The translations under genes and the position numbers were made by a program. A stretch of 64,000 nt of DNA, taken from positions 124,001 to 188,000 of the forward strand of contig NZ_JAFCNB010000014.1 of NCBI RefSeq assembly GCF_017896165.1, written 5' to 3'. This document shows, piece by piece, positions 16,580 to 25,591 of this stretch. The notes beneath the pieces were generated by a model. That model saw nothing but the letters and a program-made list of their open reading frames with translations. It had not been told where the DNA came from and searched no databases. Positions within the stretch are counted from its first letter, which is position 1. Each line of letters begins with the position of its first letter. The stretch comes from Microbispora oryzae. GTDB lineage: Bacteria; Actinomycetota; Actinomycetes; Streptosporangiales; Streptosporangiaceae.

Positions 16580-17553
16580 CTACATCGGGAGCGGCCGTGC
16601 CCATCATCCAGGCCACCGGGCTGACCCACACGTTCACGGTCGGCGGCCGGACGGTCGAGGCGGTCCGGGGCGTCGACTTCGAGGTCCGTCCCGGTGAGAT
16701 CATCGGTTTCCTCGGGCCGAACGGCGCCGGGAAGACCACCACGCTGCGCATCCTGACGACGCTGCTCAAGCCGACGGCGGGCCGGGCCACCGTCGTCGGG
16801 GTCGACGTGAACGCCGACCCCGCCGGAGTCCGCCGCCGCATCGGCTACGTCGCGCAGTCCGGCGGCACCGACGGCAACTGCCGGGTGGCGGAGGAGCTGA
16901 TCCTGCAGGCGCGGCTCTACGGGATCGCGAGACACGACGCGGTGCGCCGTGCCGCGGACCTGTGCGACCGTCTCGACCTGACCGGGCTCGCGGACCGGCC
17001 GATGAAGACGCTGTCGGGCGGGCAGCGGCGGCGCACCGACATCGCGCTCGGGCTCGTCCACCAGCCCTCGCTGGTCTTCCTGGACGAGCCGTCCGTGGGC
17101 CTCGATCCGCAGAGCCGCAGCGACCTTTGGGCGCACATCCGCCGCCTGCGGGACGAACTCGGCACGACGGTCTTCCTGACCACGCACTACCTGGACGAGG
17201 CCGACGCCCTCTGCGACCGGATCCTGGTGATGAACCACGGGCGCGTCATCGCGGAGGGCACCCCCGACGCGCTCAAGCGGCGGATCTCCGGCGACGTGAT
17301 CAGCCTGACCCTCGGCGGCGACGCCGACCGCGCGAAGGCGGTGCTCGCCGAGTGCCCCGGTCTTGACGAGATCGCCGTGTCGGGGCAGACCGTCCGGCTG
17401 ACCGCGGAGGGCGGCGAACGCGCGCTCGTCTGGCTGCTGCGGACGGCCGACCGAGCGGACCTCGATCTTCGATCCGTCAACATCGCCCGGCCGACGCTGG
17501 ACGACGTCTTCCTTGCCCTGACCGGATCGTCGCTCAGCGAGAACGACTCGTGA
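16576..17553 (+). CDS. ABC exporter ATP-binding protein (DrrA-type)
   Basis: The 325-residue ATPase has Walker A GPNGAGKTT, signature LSGGQRRR, Walker B LVFLDEPSVGLDP and a switch-His region TTHYLDEAD. The C-terminal extension is typical of the daunorubicin-resistance DrrA group of natural-product exporters. It pairs with the permease 40 bp downstream. Overlap with the phosphopantetheinyl transferase gene (ATGA) places it in the polyketide operon, so export of or self-resistance to the polyketide is the likely role. Confidence 0.92.
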   Translation: MTTSGAAVPIIQATGLTHTFTVGGRTVEAVRGVDFEVRPGEIIGFLGPNGAGKTTTLRILTTLLKPTAGRATVVGVDVNADPAGVRRRIGYVAQSGGTDGNCRVAEELILQARLYGIARHDAVRRAADLCDRLDLTGLADRPMKTLSGGQRRRTDIALGLVHQPSLVFLDEPSVGLDPQSRSDLWAHIRRLRDELGTTVFLTTHYLDEADALCDRILVMNHGRVIAEGTPDALKRRISGDVISLTLGGDADRAKAVLAECPGLDEIAVSGQTVRLTAEGGERALVWLLRTADRADLDLRSVNIARPTLDDVFLALTGSSLSENDS

Positions 17554-17593
17554 CCGTGGCGCGGCGGCGGTCCCCGACCGTGGAGGAGCTTGC

Positions 17594-18361
17594 ATGTCCG
17601 TCATATCCGAGAGCCTGCTGATCTTCACGCGGCAGATGCGCCTGTCGCTGCGCTCACCGGCGTGGCCGGTCATCGGCCTGTTCCAGCCGGCGCTCTACCT
17701 CGCGTTCCTCGGCCCGCTCCTGGTCAGGGTGGCCGGGGCCGGGGTCGACGGGCTGCCGGCCGGGGCCGCGTGGCGCTTCTTCGTGCCCGGCCTGCTGATC
17801 CAGCTCGGCCTGTTCGGCCCCCTGTTCGCCGGGCTGTCCATCATCGCCGATCTGCGGTCGGGGGTGTTCGAGCGGATGCGGGTCACTCCGGTGAGCCGGT
17901 TCGCCCTGCTGGCCGGCCGCGTCATGAGGGACACCGTGGTCCTGCTCGCCCAGACGGCCGTCCTGCTCGCCGTGGCGTACGGGTTCGGGCTGCGCGCCCC
18001 TCTCCCCGGCCTCCTGCTGATGTTCGTGTTCGTCGCGGCCATCGCGATCGGGCTGTCCGCCCTGTCACACGGGCTCGGCCTGCTCGTGCGCAGCGAGGAG
18101 TCGTTCACGCCGCTGCTCAACGCGGCCGCCGTCCCGCTGCTGCTCCTGTCCGGGATCCTGCTGCCGATGACGCTCGCGCCGCGATGGCTCGACGTCGTCT
18201 CCCGGCTCACTCCCTTCCGCTATGTCGTCGACGGCATGCGCACCGCCCTGTATGGCGACTACACCGGCTCGGTCGTCATGGCGGGCGCCGCGGTGGCCGT
18301 CGCCACCGCCGCGGTCTGCCTGCTGCTCGGCGCCCGCCTCTTCGCCAGGAGGAACACCTGA
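17594..18361 (+). CDS. ABC-2 type exporter permease (DrrB-type)
   Basis: The 255-residue integral membrane protein has about six hydrophobic segments, the ABC-2 permease core (PLLLLSGILLPMTLAP) and a cytoplasmic SGVFERMRVTPVSR coupling helix. It would form a dimeric exporter with the preceding DrrA-like ATPase. GGAGG precedes the ATG. It is the last gene of the operon and converges on the AfsR-like regulator with 37 bp between stops. Confidence 0.92.
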   Translation: MSVISESLLIFTRQMRLSLRSPAWPVIGLFQPALYLAFLGPLLVRVAGAGVDGLPAGAAWRFFVPGLLIQLGLFGPLFAGLSIIADLRSGVFERMRVTPVSRFALLAGRVMRDTVVLLAQTAVLLAVAYGFGLRAPLPGLLLMFVFVAAIAIGLSALSHGLGLLVRSEESFTPLLNAAAVPLLLLSGILLPMTLAPRWLDVVSRLTPFRYVVDGMRTALYGDYTGSVVMAGAAVAVATAAVCLLLGARLFARRNT

Positions 18362-18398
18362 GGACACCGGTGACCGGGCCGGCCCGGACCCCCGGTCG

Positions 18399-20639
18399 TC
18401 ACGGCAGCGTGCGTCGCGGCGGTTCGCCCAGCAGTTCCCGCAGCCGGCCGGCGCGCGGGTCGTCCAGCTCCTCGCAGATCCTGAGCGCCTCGCGCAGCGC
18501 CGACGTGGCGGCCGGCTCCTCGCCGAGATCGCGGCAGACCTCGCCGAGGTGGCGCAGCGTGGTCGCCGTGCCGTACCGGTCGCCCAGCTCACGCCGCACC
18601 CGCAGCGCCGCGCGGAGGAAGTGGACGGCCCGGTCCGCGCGGCCGGAGGTGTGATAGGCCACGCCCATGTCGTCCAGCACGCGGGCCTCGCCGTTCCGCT
18701 CGCGGAGCTCGATGAGGGGCGCAAGCGCGCCGGAGAGGAACCGGAGCGCCTCGTCGATCCGGCCCGTCTGGAGATACGTCTCGCCGATGTGAGTGAGCGC
18801 GGTCGCCGCGTCGCGTACGCGGCCGATCTCCCGGCTGAGGGCGAGGGCCTCCCGCAGCCGTTCGAGCGCGGCCGTCGCCCGCCCGAGCCGCCGCAGGACG
18901 TCGCCCAGATCGTTCAGGCAGGCGCACTCGGCCGCCCGGTCGCCGGCGCGGCGCCGGATCGCCAGCGCCCGCTCGCCGTACTCCAGCGCCTCCTCGAGGC
19001 TGCCCAGATCGCGGTGGATCGCGGCCAGCCCGCCCGACATCCAGGCCTCGCCGTCCTCGTCCCCGCTGTCCTGCGCGGCGGACAGCCCGGCCTGGTACGC
19101 GGAGACCCATTCGGCCCAGGGCCTGCGCAGGTCGAAATAGCTCCGTCCGGCGTTCGCCAGCCGCCAGGCGACGGCGCCGTGTTCGGTCTCGGCGGCGTGC
19201 CGGACGGCGACGGCCAGATTGGCGTGCTCGGCGTCGAACCAGCCGAGAGCCTCGCCGTAGCCGGTGAACGTGATCGGTCGCCGGCCGTCGTCCGGCGCGT
19301 CGATCCCGGCCCGGTGGCGCAGGGGATCGAGCCGCCGGTCGGCGGCGTCGGCGGCGTGCAGGTACCAGGTGAACAGCCGGCGTACCGCGGCGGACCGGTC
19401 CTCCGGGGACTCGTCGGCCTCGGCGCACTCGGCGGCGTACAGCCGGATCAGGTCGGAGAAGCGGTAACGACCGGCGGCGGCCTCCTCCAGCAGATGGACG
19501 GCGGCCAGCGCCTCGAGCAGGCGCCGCGCCTGGGAACGGCTGAGCCCGGCCAGCGCCGCGGCCGCCGCGACGCCGATATCGTCTCCGCGATGCAGGCCGA
19601 GCAGCCGGAACATGCGGGCGGTGTCGGCCGGAAGCGCACGGTAGGACCAGGAGAAGACCGAGCGGACCGCGGTCGCCTCGTCCTCGGTGGTGGCCAGCAG
19701 GTTCAACCGGTCACGGGTGACCGCGAGCTCGGTGGCGAGAGCCGCCAGCCGCAGCGACGGGCGTGCCTGGGCCCGTTCGGCCGCGATCCGGAGCGCGAGC
19801 GGGAGATAGCCGCACCTTCTGGCGATCTCCGCCGCGGCCTCCGGCTCTTCCGCGACGCGCCGGCTGCCGATGGCGTGCCCGAGCTGGGTCAGCGCCTCGA
19901 ACTCCGGCAGCGGCGCGAGCACGACACGTGCGGCGCCGTCCCTGGCGACCAGGCCGGACAGCCGGCTGCGGCTGGTCACCACCAGGCGGCATCCGGCCGA
20001 GCCCGGGATCAGCGGACGCACCTGGTCGGACGTGGCCGCGTTGTCGACGACGATCAGCGTGCGGCGGCCGTGCAGAAGGGTGCGCAGCCGGACCGAGCGC
20101 GGCTCCACGCCGGCCGGTATGGCCGTGGGGGAGCACCCCAGATCACGGAGGAAGCGGGCGAGCACGTCGGCGGGCTCGGCGGGGGTGCCGGTCGGATCGA
20201 AGCCGCGCAGGTCGGCGAACAGGCATCCGTCGGGAAACCGGTGGGCGGCGCGATGGGACCAGTGGAGCGCCGTGGCCGTCTTGCCCACACCGGCCGGGCC
20301 GGAAATGATCAACATCTGATGGGTCCGCTGAGCGCCGTCGAGCTCGGCCAGCGCGGCCGCGCGGCCGGCGAAGGCGCGGGGAGCGGCCGGAAGCTGCGCC
20401 GGACGGCGGAAACCGTCCTGATGCCGCGGTCCCGCCGGCACGAGTTGGGTGAGGGCCCCATCGGCTCTGAGTACCTCGTCGCAGCGCCTGGCCACAAGGG
20501 GCGTCGGCGGGCGTTCACCCGTCTCGATTCTGCTCAAGTAGCCTTTGCTGTAGTGGGTCAACGCCGAAAGCGACGCCAAGGACAGGCCGCGTTTCCTGCG
20601 CAGGTCCCGAAGTGCGCTTCCAAACGACGCGTTGTCCAT
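18399..20639 (-). CDS. AfsR/NB-ARC-type regulator with XRE helix-turn-helix and TPRs
   Basis: The 746-residue protein has three parts. Residues 1-65 are an XRE-type helix-turn-helix (GSALRDLRRKRGLSLASL). An NB-ARC-like STAND ATPase follows, with P-loop GPAGVGKTATAL near residue 115, LIVVDNA as Walker B and LPLALRIAA as the GLPL motif. The C-terminal 300 residues are tetratricopeptide repeats (repeated GD..G.A.AL..A). STAND regulators switch on ligand or protein binding through the TPRs. It lies between the polyketide operon and region C and could control either. There is no BTAD, so it is not a SARP. The start is ATG 20639. Confidence 0.88.
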   Translation of the reverse strand: MDNASFGSALRDLRRKRGLSLASLSALTHYSKGYLSRIETGERPPTPLVARRCDEVLRADGALTQLVPAGPRHQDGFRRPAQLPAAPRAFAGRAAALAELDGAQRTHQMLIISGPAGVGKTATALHWSHRAAHRFPDGCLFADLRGFDPTGTPAEPADVLARFLRDLGCSPTAIPAGVEPRSVRLRTLLHGRRTLIVVDNAATSDQVRPLIPGSAGCRLVVTSRSRLSGLVARDGAARVVLAPLPEFEALTQLGHAIGSRRVAEEPEAAAEIARRCGYLPLALRIAAERAQARPSLRLAALATELAVTRDRLNLLATTEDEATAVRSVFSWSYRALPADTARMFRLLGLHRGDDIGVAAAAALAGLSRSQARRLLEALAAVHLLEEAAAGRYRFSDLIRLYAAECAEADESPEDRSAAVRRLFTWYLHAADAADRRLDPLRHRAGIDAPDDGRRPITFTGYGEALGWFDAEHANLAVAVRHAAETEHGAVAWRLANAGRSYFDLRRPWAEWVSAYQAGLSAAQDSGDEDGEAWMSGGLAAIHRDLGSLEEALEYGERALAIRRRAGDRAAECACLNDLGDVLRRLGRATAALERLREALALSREIGRVRDAATALTHIGETYLQTGRIDEALRFLSGALAPLIELRERNGEARVLDDMGVAYHTSGRADRAVHFLRAALRVRRELGDRYGTATTLRHLGEVCRDLGEEPAATSALREALRICEELDDPRAGRLRELLGEPPRRTLP

Positions 20640-21152
20640 CGAAACCCCAGATTCGGCGAACTTCGAACCGGCAGCCTATTTAAGCACTTATTGCCTCAAT
20701 CGCCATATTGGCACCGTCTGCACCGATTTCGGACTGTATGTTTTCAGCTTTCGGCTCTGTCGGAGATTCGGCGATTACAAACAGGTTCGTGTTATTGAAA
20801 CGCCCAATGCGCGGCCGTCATGGACGACGCCGGTGCCCGGCAGCCGCCGTTCCGGTTCGCTGGACACATGGGTGGGGCGGGAGAGTCCCCGGTGGTCCGG
20901 GAGTCGCGGGCGTTCACGGAGGTGGGGACGGGGCGGAGGCACGGGAGGTCAATGACGCCGATACTCGCCGGGTGATGGCGGCGCTGGAGCATCTGGAGGC
21001 CGTCACGGTCCGCGGGGAGACGGCGGAGCCCACCGATCGGGGGCTGAGCGCGGTACGGAGGAGTCTGGGGGAGGCGGCTGCCCGCCGGAGGACCCGCGGC
21101 TGTGCCGCAGGCAGTAACTTGCGCTCCTAACTTAGGATGCTAATATGTAGAC
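20640..21152. other. Intergenic region, no convincing gene
   Basis: These 513 bp separate the divergent AfsR-like and MarR genes. The first 180 bp are AT-richer than their surroundings and probably hold the AfsR-like promoter. A possible coding segment (about 20950-21130) has no clear ribosome site or recognisable product and may be a decayed small gene. The far end holds the MarR promoter, listed separately. Confidence 0.6.
21119..21152 (+). promoter_or_regulatory. MarR promoter with operator palindrome in the spacer
   Basis: A -35-like TTGCGC (21119-21124) and -10 TAATAT (21141-21146) are separated by 16 bp. The spacer holds the palindrome TCCTAA-C-TTAGGA (21125-21137). The expected transcription start falls on the GTG at 21153 and no Shine-Dalgarno is visible, so the mRNA is probably leaderless and autorepressed. 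Confidence 0.65.
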
Positions 21153-21614
21153 GTGAACCACTCGAAGAACCTCGGACTGGAGCTGCACACGCTGGTGTCA
21201 CGCCTGGAGCGTGCCGGTGACCAGATTCTGCGCAGCGAGCACAACGTGTCGTACCGGCGGTTCATGGTCCTGGTCATGGCCGGTGAGCTGGGCGCGTCCA
21301 CACAGCGGGCGCTGGCCGACAGCCTGGCGGTGACCGAGCCGTCGGTGAGCCGGATGGTCGCGGCCCTGGCCGACACCGGACTGCTCACCGTGGTGCCCGA
21401 CCCCGCCGGCGGCAACCGGCGGCAGATCGCCCTCACCGACGCCGGCAGGGCGCTGGTCGACCGCGCCGGCACCGAACTGATCCAGCGGCTGACCGAGCTG
21501 GTCGAGTCGAGCGGCGTGCCGTTCGACGCCTACTTCGCGCACACCCGGCGGTTGAACGCCGCCCTGGAGGGGCCCGGCGCCCGTCCCGCACGTGACATCC
21601 CCCACGACCGTTAG
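21153..21614 (+). CDS. MarR-family transcriptional regulator
   Basis: This 153-residue winged-helix protein has the MarR core (residues 25-105): RALADSLAVTEPSVSRMVAAL is the recognition region and VVPDPAGGNRRQIALTDAGRAL the wing. MarR dimers usually repress their own promoter and a neighbouring enzyme gene and are released by small phenolic or lipophilic ligands. The hydrolase gene starts 9 bp after the stop, so they form an operon. The GTG start has no ribosome site and lies 7 bp after a good -10 box. Confidence 0.93.
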   Translation: MNHSKNLGLELHTLVSRLERAGDQILRSEHNVSYRRFMVLVMAGELGASTQRALADSLAVTEPSVSRMVAALADTGLLTVVPDPAGGNRRQIALTDAGRALVDRAGTELIQRLTELVESSGVPFDAYFAHTRRLNAALEGPGARPARDIPHDR

Positions 21615-21623
21615 GAACCCGTC

Positions 21624-22451
21624 ATGTCCGTCTCCCTCGTCACGCACACCGTCACCTCCGCCGACGGCACCCAGATCGGCTACCGAACCGCCGGCGCCGG
21701 CCCGGGCGTCCTGGTCGTGCCCGGCGCGCTCAACGACGCCGACGACTACGCCGCGCTGGCCGACGCGCTCGCGGCCCGCTTCACCGTGCACACCGTCCAG
21801 CGGCGCGGACGCGCCGGCAGCGGCCCGCAGGGAGACGGGTACGGCATCGCGGCCGAGTGCGCCGACCTGTCGGCCGTGCGCGCCGCCACCGGCGCTCAGT
21901 ACGTGTTCGGTCACAGCTTCGGCGGACTGGTGGCGCTGGAGGCGGCCCGGCGCGACCCGGGCATCACCAAACTGGCGGTGTACGAGCCCGGCGTCAGCGT
22001 CCAGGGCCTTTTCCCGACGGACTGGATCCCCCGGTACCGCGAGTTCCTCGCCCAGGGCCGCCCGTTCGACGCGTTCGCCGAGTTCGCCATCGGCACCGGA
22101 CCGTCCGCGGCCCGCCGCAATCCCCGGTGGCTCATGGCCCTGATACTGCGAGCGGTGTTCCGCGGGGAGCGGCGAGCGAAGGTCTTCCGGTTGCTCGAGG
22201 CCAACCTGCGCGAACACGAGGAGATCGGCCGGCTCGACGACAGCTACCCCGGCTATCGCGAGGTGTCCGCGGACGTGCTGCTGATGGCGGGTGGCAAGAG
22301 CGACCTGCCCTACGTGCCGCCGGCCTTCGACCGGCTCACCGAGGTCCTGCCCGCCGCGCGGGTCCACACATTCGCCCGGCTGGACCACTTCGGGCCCGAA
22401 CGGAAGGGCGCCGAAGTGGCCGAGGCGGTGTCCGCCTTCCTGCTCGGCTGA
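21624..22451 (+). CDS. Alpha/beta hydrolase
   Basis: The 275-residue alpha/beta hydrolase has nucleophile elbow GHSFGG (Ser near residue 97), an oxyanion segment VVPGALND in place of the common HG, and a C-terminal LDHFGPE that supplies the His. A lid of helices sits in the middle. Substrate unknown. It is co-transcribed with the MarR gene and probably acts on the MarR ligand or a related ester. No link to either biosynthetic cluster can be shown. Confidence 0.88.
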   Translation: MSVSLVTHTVTSADGTQIGYRTAGAGPGVLVVPGALNDADDYAALADALAARFTVHTVQRRGRAGSGPQGDGYGIAAECADLSAVRAATGAQYVFGHSFGGLVALEAARRDPGITKLAVYEPGVSVQGLFPTDWIPRYREFLAQGRPFDAFAEFAIGTGPSAARRNPRWLMALILRAVFRGERRAKVFRLLEANLREHEEIGRLDDSYPGYREVSADVLLMAGGKSDLPYVPPAFDRLTEVLPAARVHTFARLDHFGPERKGAEVAEAVSAFLLG

Positions 22452-22462
22452 GGACGGGCCGG

Positions 22463-23950
22463 TTACGCCTCCTCGCCGAGCGCCGTGGTCATGGGGCGCG
22501 CGGAGTCTCCGTGTTCGGTCTCCCGTTCGGCGGCCAGCATGGCGTACCGTGCCGGGCGCGCGGATCGCATCCACAGGGCGTATCCGATCCCGCCCACGAC
22601 GGCCACCGCGAACAGCGACGGCAGCATGTTGACCGTCGCCGACGTGGTCCCGGTGACGAGCGGGAAGTTGCGCAACAGCAGCACGACTGCGGCGACCAGA
22701 CCGGCCAGCCCGAGCAGCGGACCGAGGCGGGTGCGCCACCAGTGCGCGTCCGGGCGGCCGCGGAAGAAGGCGAGCACCGACAGCGCGGCGGCGCCCTGCA
22801 GCACGACGATGCCGACGGTGCCCAGGCCCAGCATGCTGGTCGCCAGGTTGAGATAGGGGTCGAGGCCGGCGACGGCGAAGACGGCCCCGACGACCAGGGT
22901 GATCGAACTCTGCGCCACGCTTGCCTGGTACGGCGAGCCGTGCCGTGGGTGGACGGCGCCGAGCCTGGCGGGCAGCACGCGCTCGCGGCCGAGGACGAAC
23001 AGATACCGGTTGCCGGCATTGTGTAATGCCAGTACGGCGGCGAACAGGCTCGTGCACAGGAGCACCTGCATGGCGACCGTGGCGTTCCCGCCGAGGTAGG
23101 TGTCGCTCAATAGGAAGAACAGGTCGCCGAGTTGCCTGCCCGCGGTGGCCGCGATCTTGTCGGGCCCGACCGCGCCGACCGCCGCCCAGCTCGTCAGTCC
23201 GTAGAAACCGGCGATGACGATTACCGACACGTATGTGGCGACCGGCACCGCACGGCGCGGGTTCCGGGTCTCCTCGCCGTACAGGGCGGCCGACTCGAAC
23301 CCGATGAAGGAGATGAAGGCGAACATCAGGCCGATGCCCAGGCCCGGCGCGAAGACGTGATGCGGGGCGAACGAGGACGCCGGCAACGCCGACAGCCCCT
23401 TCCGCAGGAGTATGGCGACGTCCAGCAACGCGAGGATGCCCACTTCACCGATCATGAGCACGGTCAGCACCCTGGCGCTGACGTCGATCTGGCGGTAGCC
23501 CAGGTACGCCGCCAGCAGCCACGCGGCGAACGCCCACACCTCCCACGGCAGCGTGACACCGTGCGAGGAGGCGATCAGACCGGCGAAGTAGCCGAACGCG
23601 CCGCACAGCCCGACCTCGACGGCGAGATAGGAGATCACGGCCACCAGTCCGCCCGCGACCGCCGGCGGTCTGCCCAGACCGCGGGCCATGTAGGTGTAGA
23701 ACCCGCCGGTGTTGACGATCCGGGTGCTCATCGCCGCGTATCCGACGGAGAAGCAGAGCAGGATGAGTCCGGCCAGGACGAACATGGCCGGCACGCCCGC
23801 GCCCGCGCCGATGGCGAAGGCGAGCGGCACCGTGCCGACCAGGGCGGCCAGCGGCGCCGCCGCCGCGACGACCAGGAATACGATCTTCCGCGTGGTCAGC
23901 GTCCGGCGTAGGGTTCCCACGCTGGACGCCTGGGAGGTCGTTGCGCTCAC
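22463..23950 (-). CDS. APC-superfamily amino acid permease
   Basis: The 495-residue membrane protein has about 12 hydrophobic segments. APC-type features are the first helix AAAAPLAALVGTVPLAFAIG, an NTGGFYTYMARGLG segment after helix 2 and FISFIGFESAALYGEETRNP around residues 215-235. The family moves amino acids with H+ or by exchange. It is the last gene of a three-gene minus-strand unit headed by the seryl-transferase homologue, so serine or a serine-derived intermediate is a reasonable but unproven substrate. The start is ATG 23950 with AGGAGG upstream. Confidence 0.9.
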   Translation of the reverse strand: MSATTSQASSVGTLRRTLTTRKIVFLVVAAAAPLAALVGTVPLAFAIGAGAGVPAMFVLAGLILLCFSVGYAAMSTRIVNTGGFYTYMARGLGRPPAVAGGLVAVISYLAVEVGLCGAFGYFAGLIASSHGVTLPWEVWAFAAWLLAAYLGYRQIDVSARVLTVLMIGEVGILALLDVAILLRKGLSALPASSFAPHHVFAPGLGIGLMFAFISFIGFESAALYGEETRNPRRAVPVATYVSVIVIAGFYGLTSWAAVGAVGPDKIAATAGRQLGDLFFLLSDTYLGGNATVAMQVLLCTSLFAAVLALHNAGNRYLFVLGRERVLPARLGAVHPRHGSPYQASVAQSSITLVVGAVFAVAGLDPYLNLATSMLGLGTVGIVVLQGAAALSVLAFFRGRPDAHWWRTRLGPLLGLAGLVAAVVLLLRNFPLVTGTTSATVNMLPSLFAVAVVGGIGYALWMRSARPARYAMLAAERETEHGDSARPMTTALGEEA

Positions 23951-23992
23951 AGTTCCTCCTTCAGAGGGTCGCGCCGTGCGGCGGCGCCGCGG

Positions 23993-24157
23993 TCAGGCAG
24001 GGGTCGGCTGGTCCGCGAGCAGCCGGTTGAGGTCGGCAAGGGTCCGGTCGGCGTCCTGGGCGAGGTCGAGATTGTCCGGATCGGCGCAGAGCGCGCCGAA
24101 CATCTCGACGACACGCCCGAGGGCGGTGCCGACGTCGGTCACGGGTTCGGTCGACAT
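23993..24157 (-). CDS. 54-residue acidic protein of unknown function
   Basis: ATG 24157, preceded by GGAG, opens a 54-codon frame between the seryl-transferase and permease genes. The protein is acidic and predicted to be helical, with MFGALCADPDNLDLAQDADR in the middle and a heptad-like DLNRLLADQ near the end. I do not recognise it. Its place in a tight three-gene unit and its good ribosome site support expression. A small partner protein of the transferase or permease is possible. Confidence 0.6.
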   Translation of the reverse strand: MSTEPVTDVGTALGRVVEMFGALCADPDNLDLAQDADRTLADLNRLLADQPTPA

Positions 24158-24194
24158 GGGGAGACTCCTCGATGCGCAACAGGTTGGGAGAAGG

Positions 24195-25193
24195 TCAGAG
24201 CGCGCCCGCGGCGCGGAAGATGTGCGTGAAGCCGGCGACGCTCGCTGCGCGCTGGAACCCGACGTACTCGGGGATCGTCAGGTCGGGCGCCCACTTGTCC
24301 TTGTAGGCGAGCTGGGTCTGCGCCGGGTACACCGCCTCGCCGTGCTCCCAGAGCAGGCCCATGAGCAGGCGGAACCCGGGGTCGTGGCAGGGCAGCTCGT
24401 ATTCGGCGTGCAGGCCGCTGAACGGGGTGAAGCCGAAGTGGAGCCAGGCGACGCCCTCCGACCGGAACCTCTCGATGGCGGTGACGTTGATCGCCTCCAT
24501 GATGCCGGGGACCCGGCTCGGCTGCCGCCGGCTCAGGTCGTGCATCCACCCGGCTCTGCTTCCGAACACGGGGGAGTAGGAGATGTAGCCGACGGGAGCG
24601 CCGTCGATCATTCCGATGAACATGCGCCGGTGCGGCTGCATGTGGTCGCCGTACTGGCCGACCAGATACTCCAACGGCTTGGCGTGCTCGCCCTTGCCGC
24701 GCAGCCAGACTTCGTCGATCTCGCGCAGTTTGGGGAACCAGGACTCGTCAGCGGTTTCGACGACGGTCAGCCCGGCGCGGAACGACCTGGACACCTTGTT
24801 GCGCAGCTGCATGAACCTCGTTCCGTGCAGCGAGAAGTCACCGAGGCTGCGGGCCCATGAGGCGCCGATCTGGTTGACCGTGAACCCGAACTCGGCGTAG
24901 ATCTCCGCGTCCGCCCGCTGGAGCTGGACGCCGACGACGGTCACGCCCCGCTCCTCGGCGAACTCGAGGAACGCGCGGAGGAGTTCCCGGTATGAGTCCG
25001 GCGGTGCGAACGGACCGCCGAACTGGACGAGGAACCGGCCGGTGGGACGGTAGACGATCACGCCGGGACGGCCGGGCAGGGTGAAGTAGGAGTTTCCCTC
25101 GCTCACCGCGAGGAACGAGCTCGGATTGTCGGCGATCGTGAAGTCGCGGATGGCGGCGAGCGCCGGTTCCGCCGCCGTGACGGCATTGACCAT
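24195..25193 (-). CDS. Seryl-tRNA-dependent transferase, VlmA-like (DUF2156/MprF C-domain fold)
   Basis: The 332-residue protein belongs to the phosphatidylglycerol lysyltransferase C-terminal (DUF2156, GNAT-like) family, which transfers aminoacyl groups from tRNA. Visible features are RNKVSRSFRAGL, WLRGKGEHAKPLEYLVGQ, DLSRRQPSRVPGIMEAIN and a C-terminal YKDKWAPD. In valanimycin biosynthesis, VlmA transfers serine from seryl-tRNA to the hydroxyl of isobutylhydroxylamine. With SerRS, N-hydroxylase and VlmJ/K homologues in the same cluster, the same job on a long-chain alkylhydroxylamine is likely. ATG 25193 with GGGAG seven bases upstream is preferred over the in-frame upstream start at 25283. 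It diverges from two serine-tRNA-like genes beginning 194 bp away. Confidence 0.82.
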   Translation of the reverse strand: MVNAVTAAEPALAAIRDFTIADNPSSFLAVSEGNSYFTLPGRPGVIVYRPTGRFLVQFGGPFAPPDSYRELLRAFLEFAEERGVTVVGVQLQRADAEIYAEFGFTVNQIGASWARSLGDFSLHGTRFMQLRNKVSRSFRAGLTVVETADESWFPKLREIDEVWLRGKGEHAKPLEYLVGQYGDHMQPHRRMFIGMIDGAPVGYISYSPVFGSRAGWMHDLSRRQPSRVPGIMEAINVTAIERFRSEGVAWLHFGFTPFSGLHAEYELPCHDPGFRLLMGLLWEHGEAVYPAQTQLAYKDKWAPDLTIPEYVGFQRAASVAGFTHIFRAAGAL

Positions 25194-25293
25194 GTGAGTG
25201 CTCCCGACGAGTCGACGAATAGGTTGTGGAGCTTTTCCGTCCAACCCATCGTATGAATTGTGGGAGTGGAATTCATCGGCCAAATTGGCTGTG

Positions 25294-25336
25294 TCAGCGA
25301 TCGGTCAGCGTTTAATCAGCGGCAGCGGTCAGTATT
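25294..25336 (+). promoter_or_regulatory. SARP-type heptamer array and -10 of tRNA-like gene 1
   Basis: TCAGCGA (25294-25300), TCAGCGT (25305-25311) and TCAGCGG (25316-25322) are direct repeats with an 11-bp period. The last ends 8 bp before the hexamer AGTATT (25331-25336). This geometry is that of SARP-activated promoters. Transcription would start about 44 nt before the tRNA-like gene. Confidence 0.75.
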
Positions 25337-25386
25337 TGTCTTACCGGCAGCGAAGAACGGCGAGTCCGTTCGGGAGCCGCCGGCGA

Positions 25387-25474
25387 GGAGAGGTACCCGA
25401 AGTGGTCCAACGGGGGCCGGGCCCTGGTCCGGCCGGGCGACAGCCTGCGCAGTGTTCGAATCCTGCCCTCTCCG
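25387..25474 (+). tRNA. Serine-tRNA-like gene, copy 1 (8-nt anticodon loop)
   Basis: The 88-nt unit folds as a class II tRNA: acceptor GGAGAGG/CCTCTCC (7 perfect pairs), discriminator G at 25474, D arm CCC/GGG with a GTGG loop, variable arm GGGC-GACA-GCCT, and TTCGAAT T loop. Acceptor, G73 and long arm are serine identity elements. Two parts are abnormal. The anticodon arm (GGCCGG/CCGGCC) closes an 8-nt loop, GCCCTGGT, without the expected T33. The 5' T stem, GCAG-T-G, needs a bulged T to pair with CCTGC. CCA is not encoded. It is read as a tRNA that SerRS could charge but that is poorly fitted to decode, lying beside the seryl-transferase gene. A pseudogene is the alternative. Confidence 0.75.
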
Positions 25475-25517
25475 CGGATCGACCGTACCCCGGTGTGCCA
25501 GCGGCCGCCGGGGTGCC

Positions 25518-25546
25518 GGCGTTTCCCCGATAACGGGGCGAACGCC
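25518..25546 (+). terminator. Hairpin between the two tRNA-like genes
   Basis: GGCGTT-T-CCCCG-ATAA-CGGGG-CG-AACGCC forms a strong two-part stem 44 bp after tRNA-like gene 1 and before the array of gene 2. Two short T runs follow. It probably separates the two transcription units. Confidence 0.55.
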
Positions 25547-25591
25547 AGTCGGATTTCGATTTTCCGGCGCCGGTTGACGCTCTTGCGGATG

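Noticed and set aside
18222..20798. Plus-strand open frame of 858 codons
   Set aside because: Antisense of the AfsR-like regulator, whose P-loop and TPRs are clear in the minus frame.
25387..25474. Gln tRNA because the loop contains CTG
   Set aside because: Acceptor stem, discriminator G and long variable arm are serine features; glutamine tRNAs have a short variable loop.
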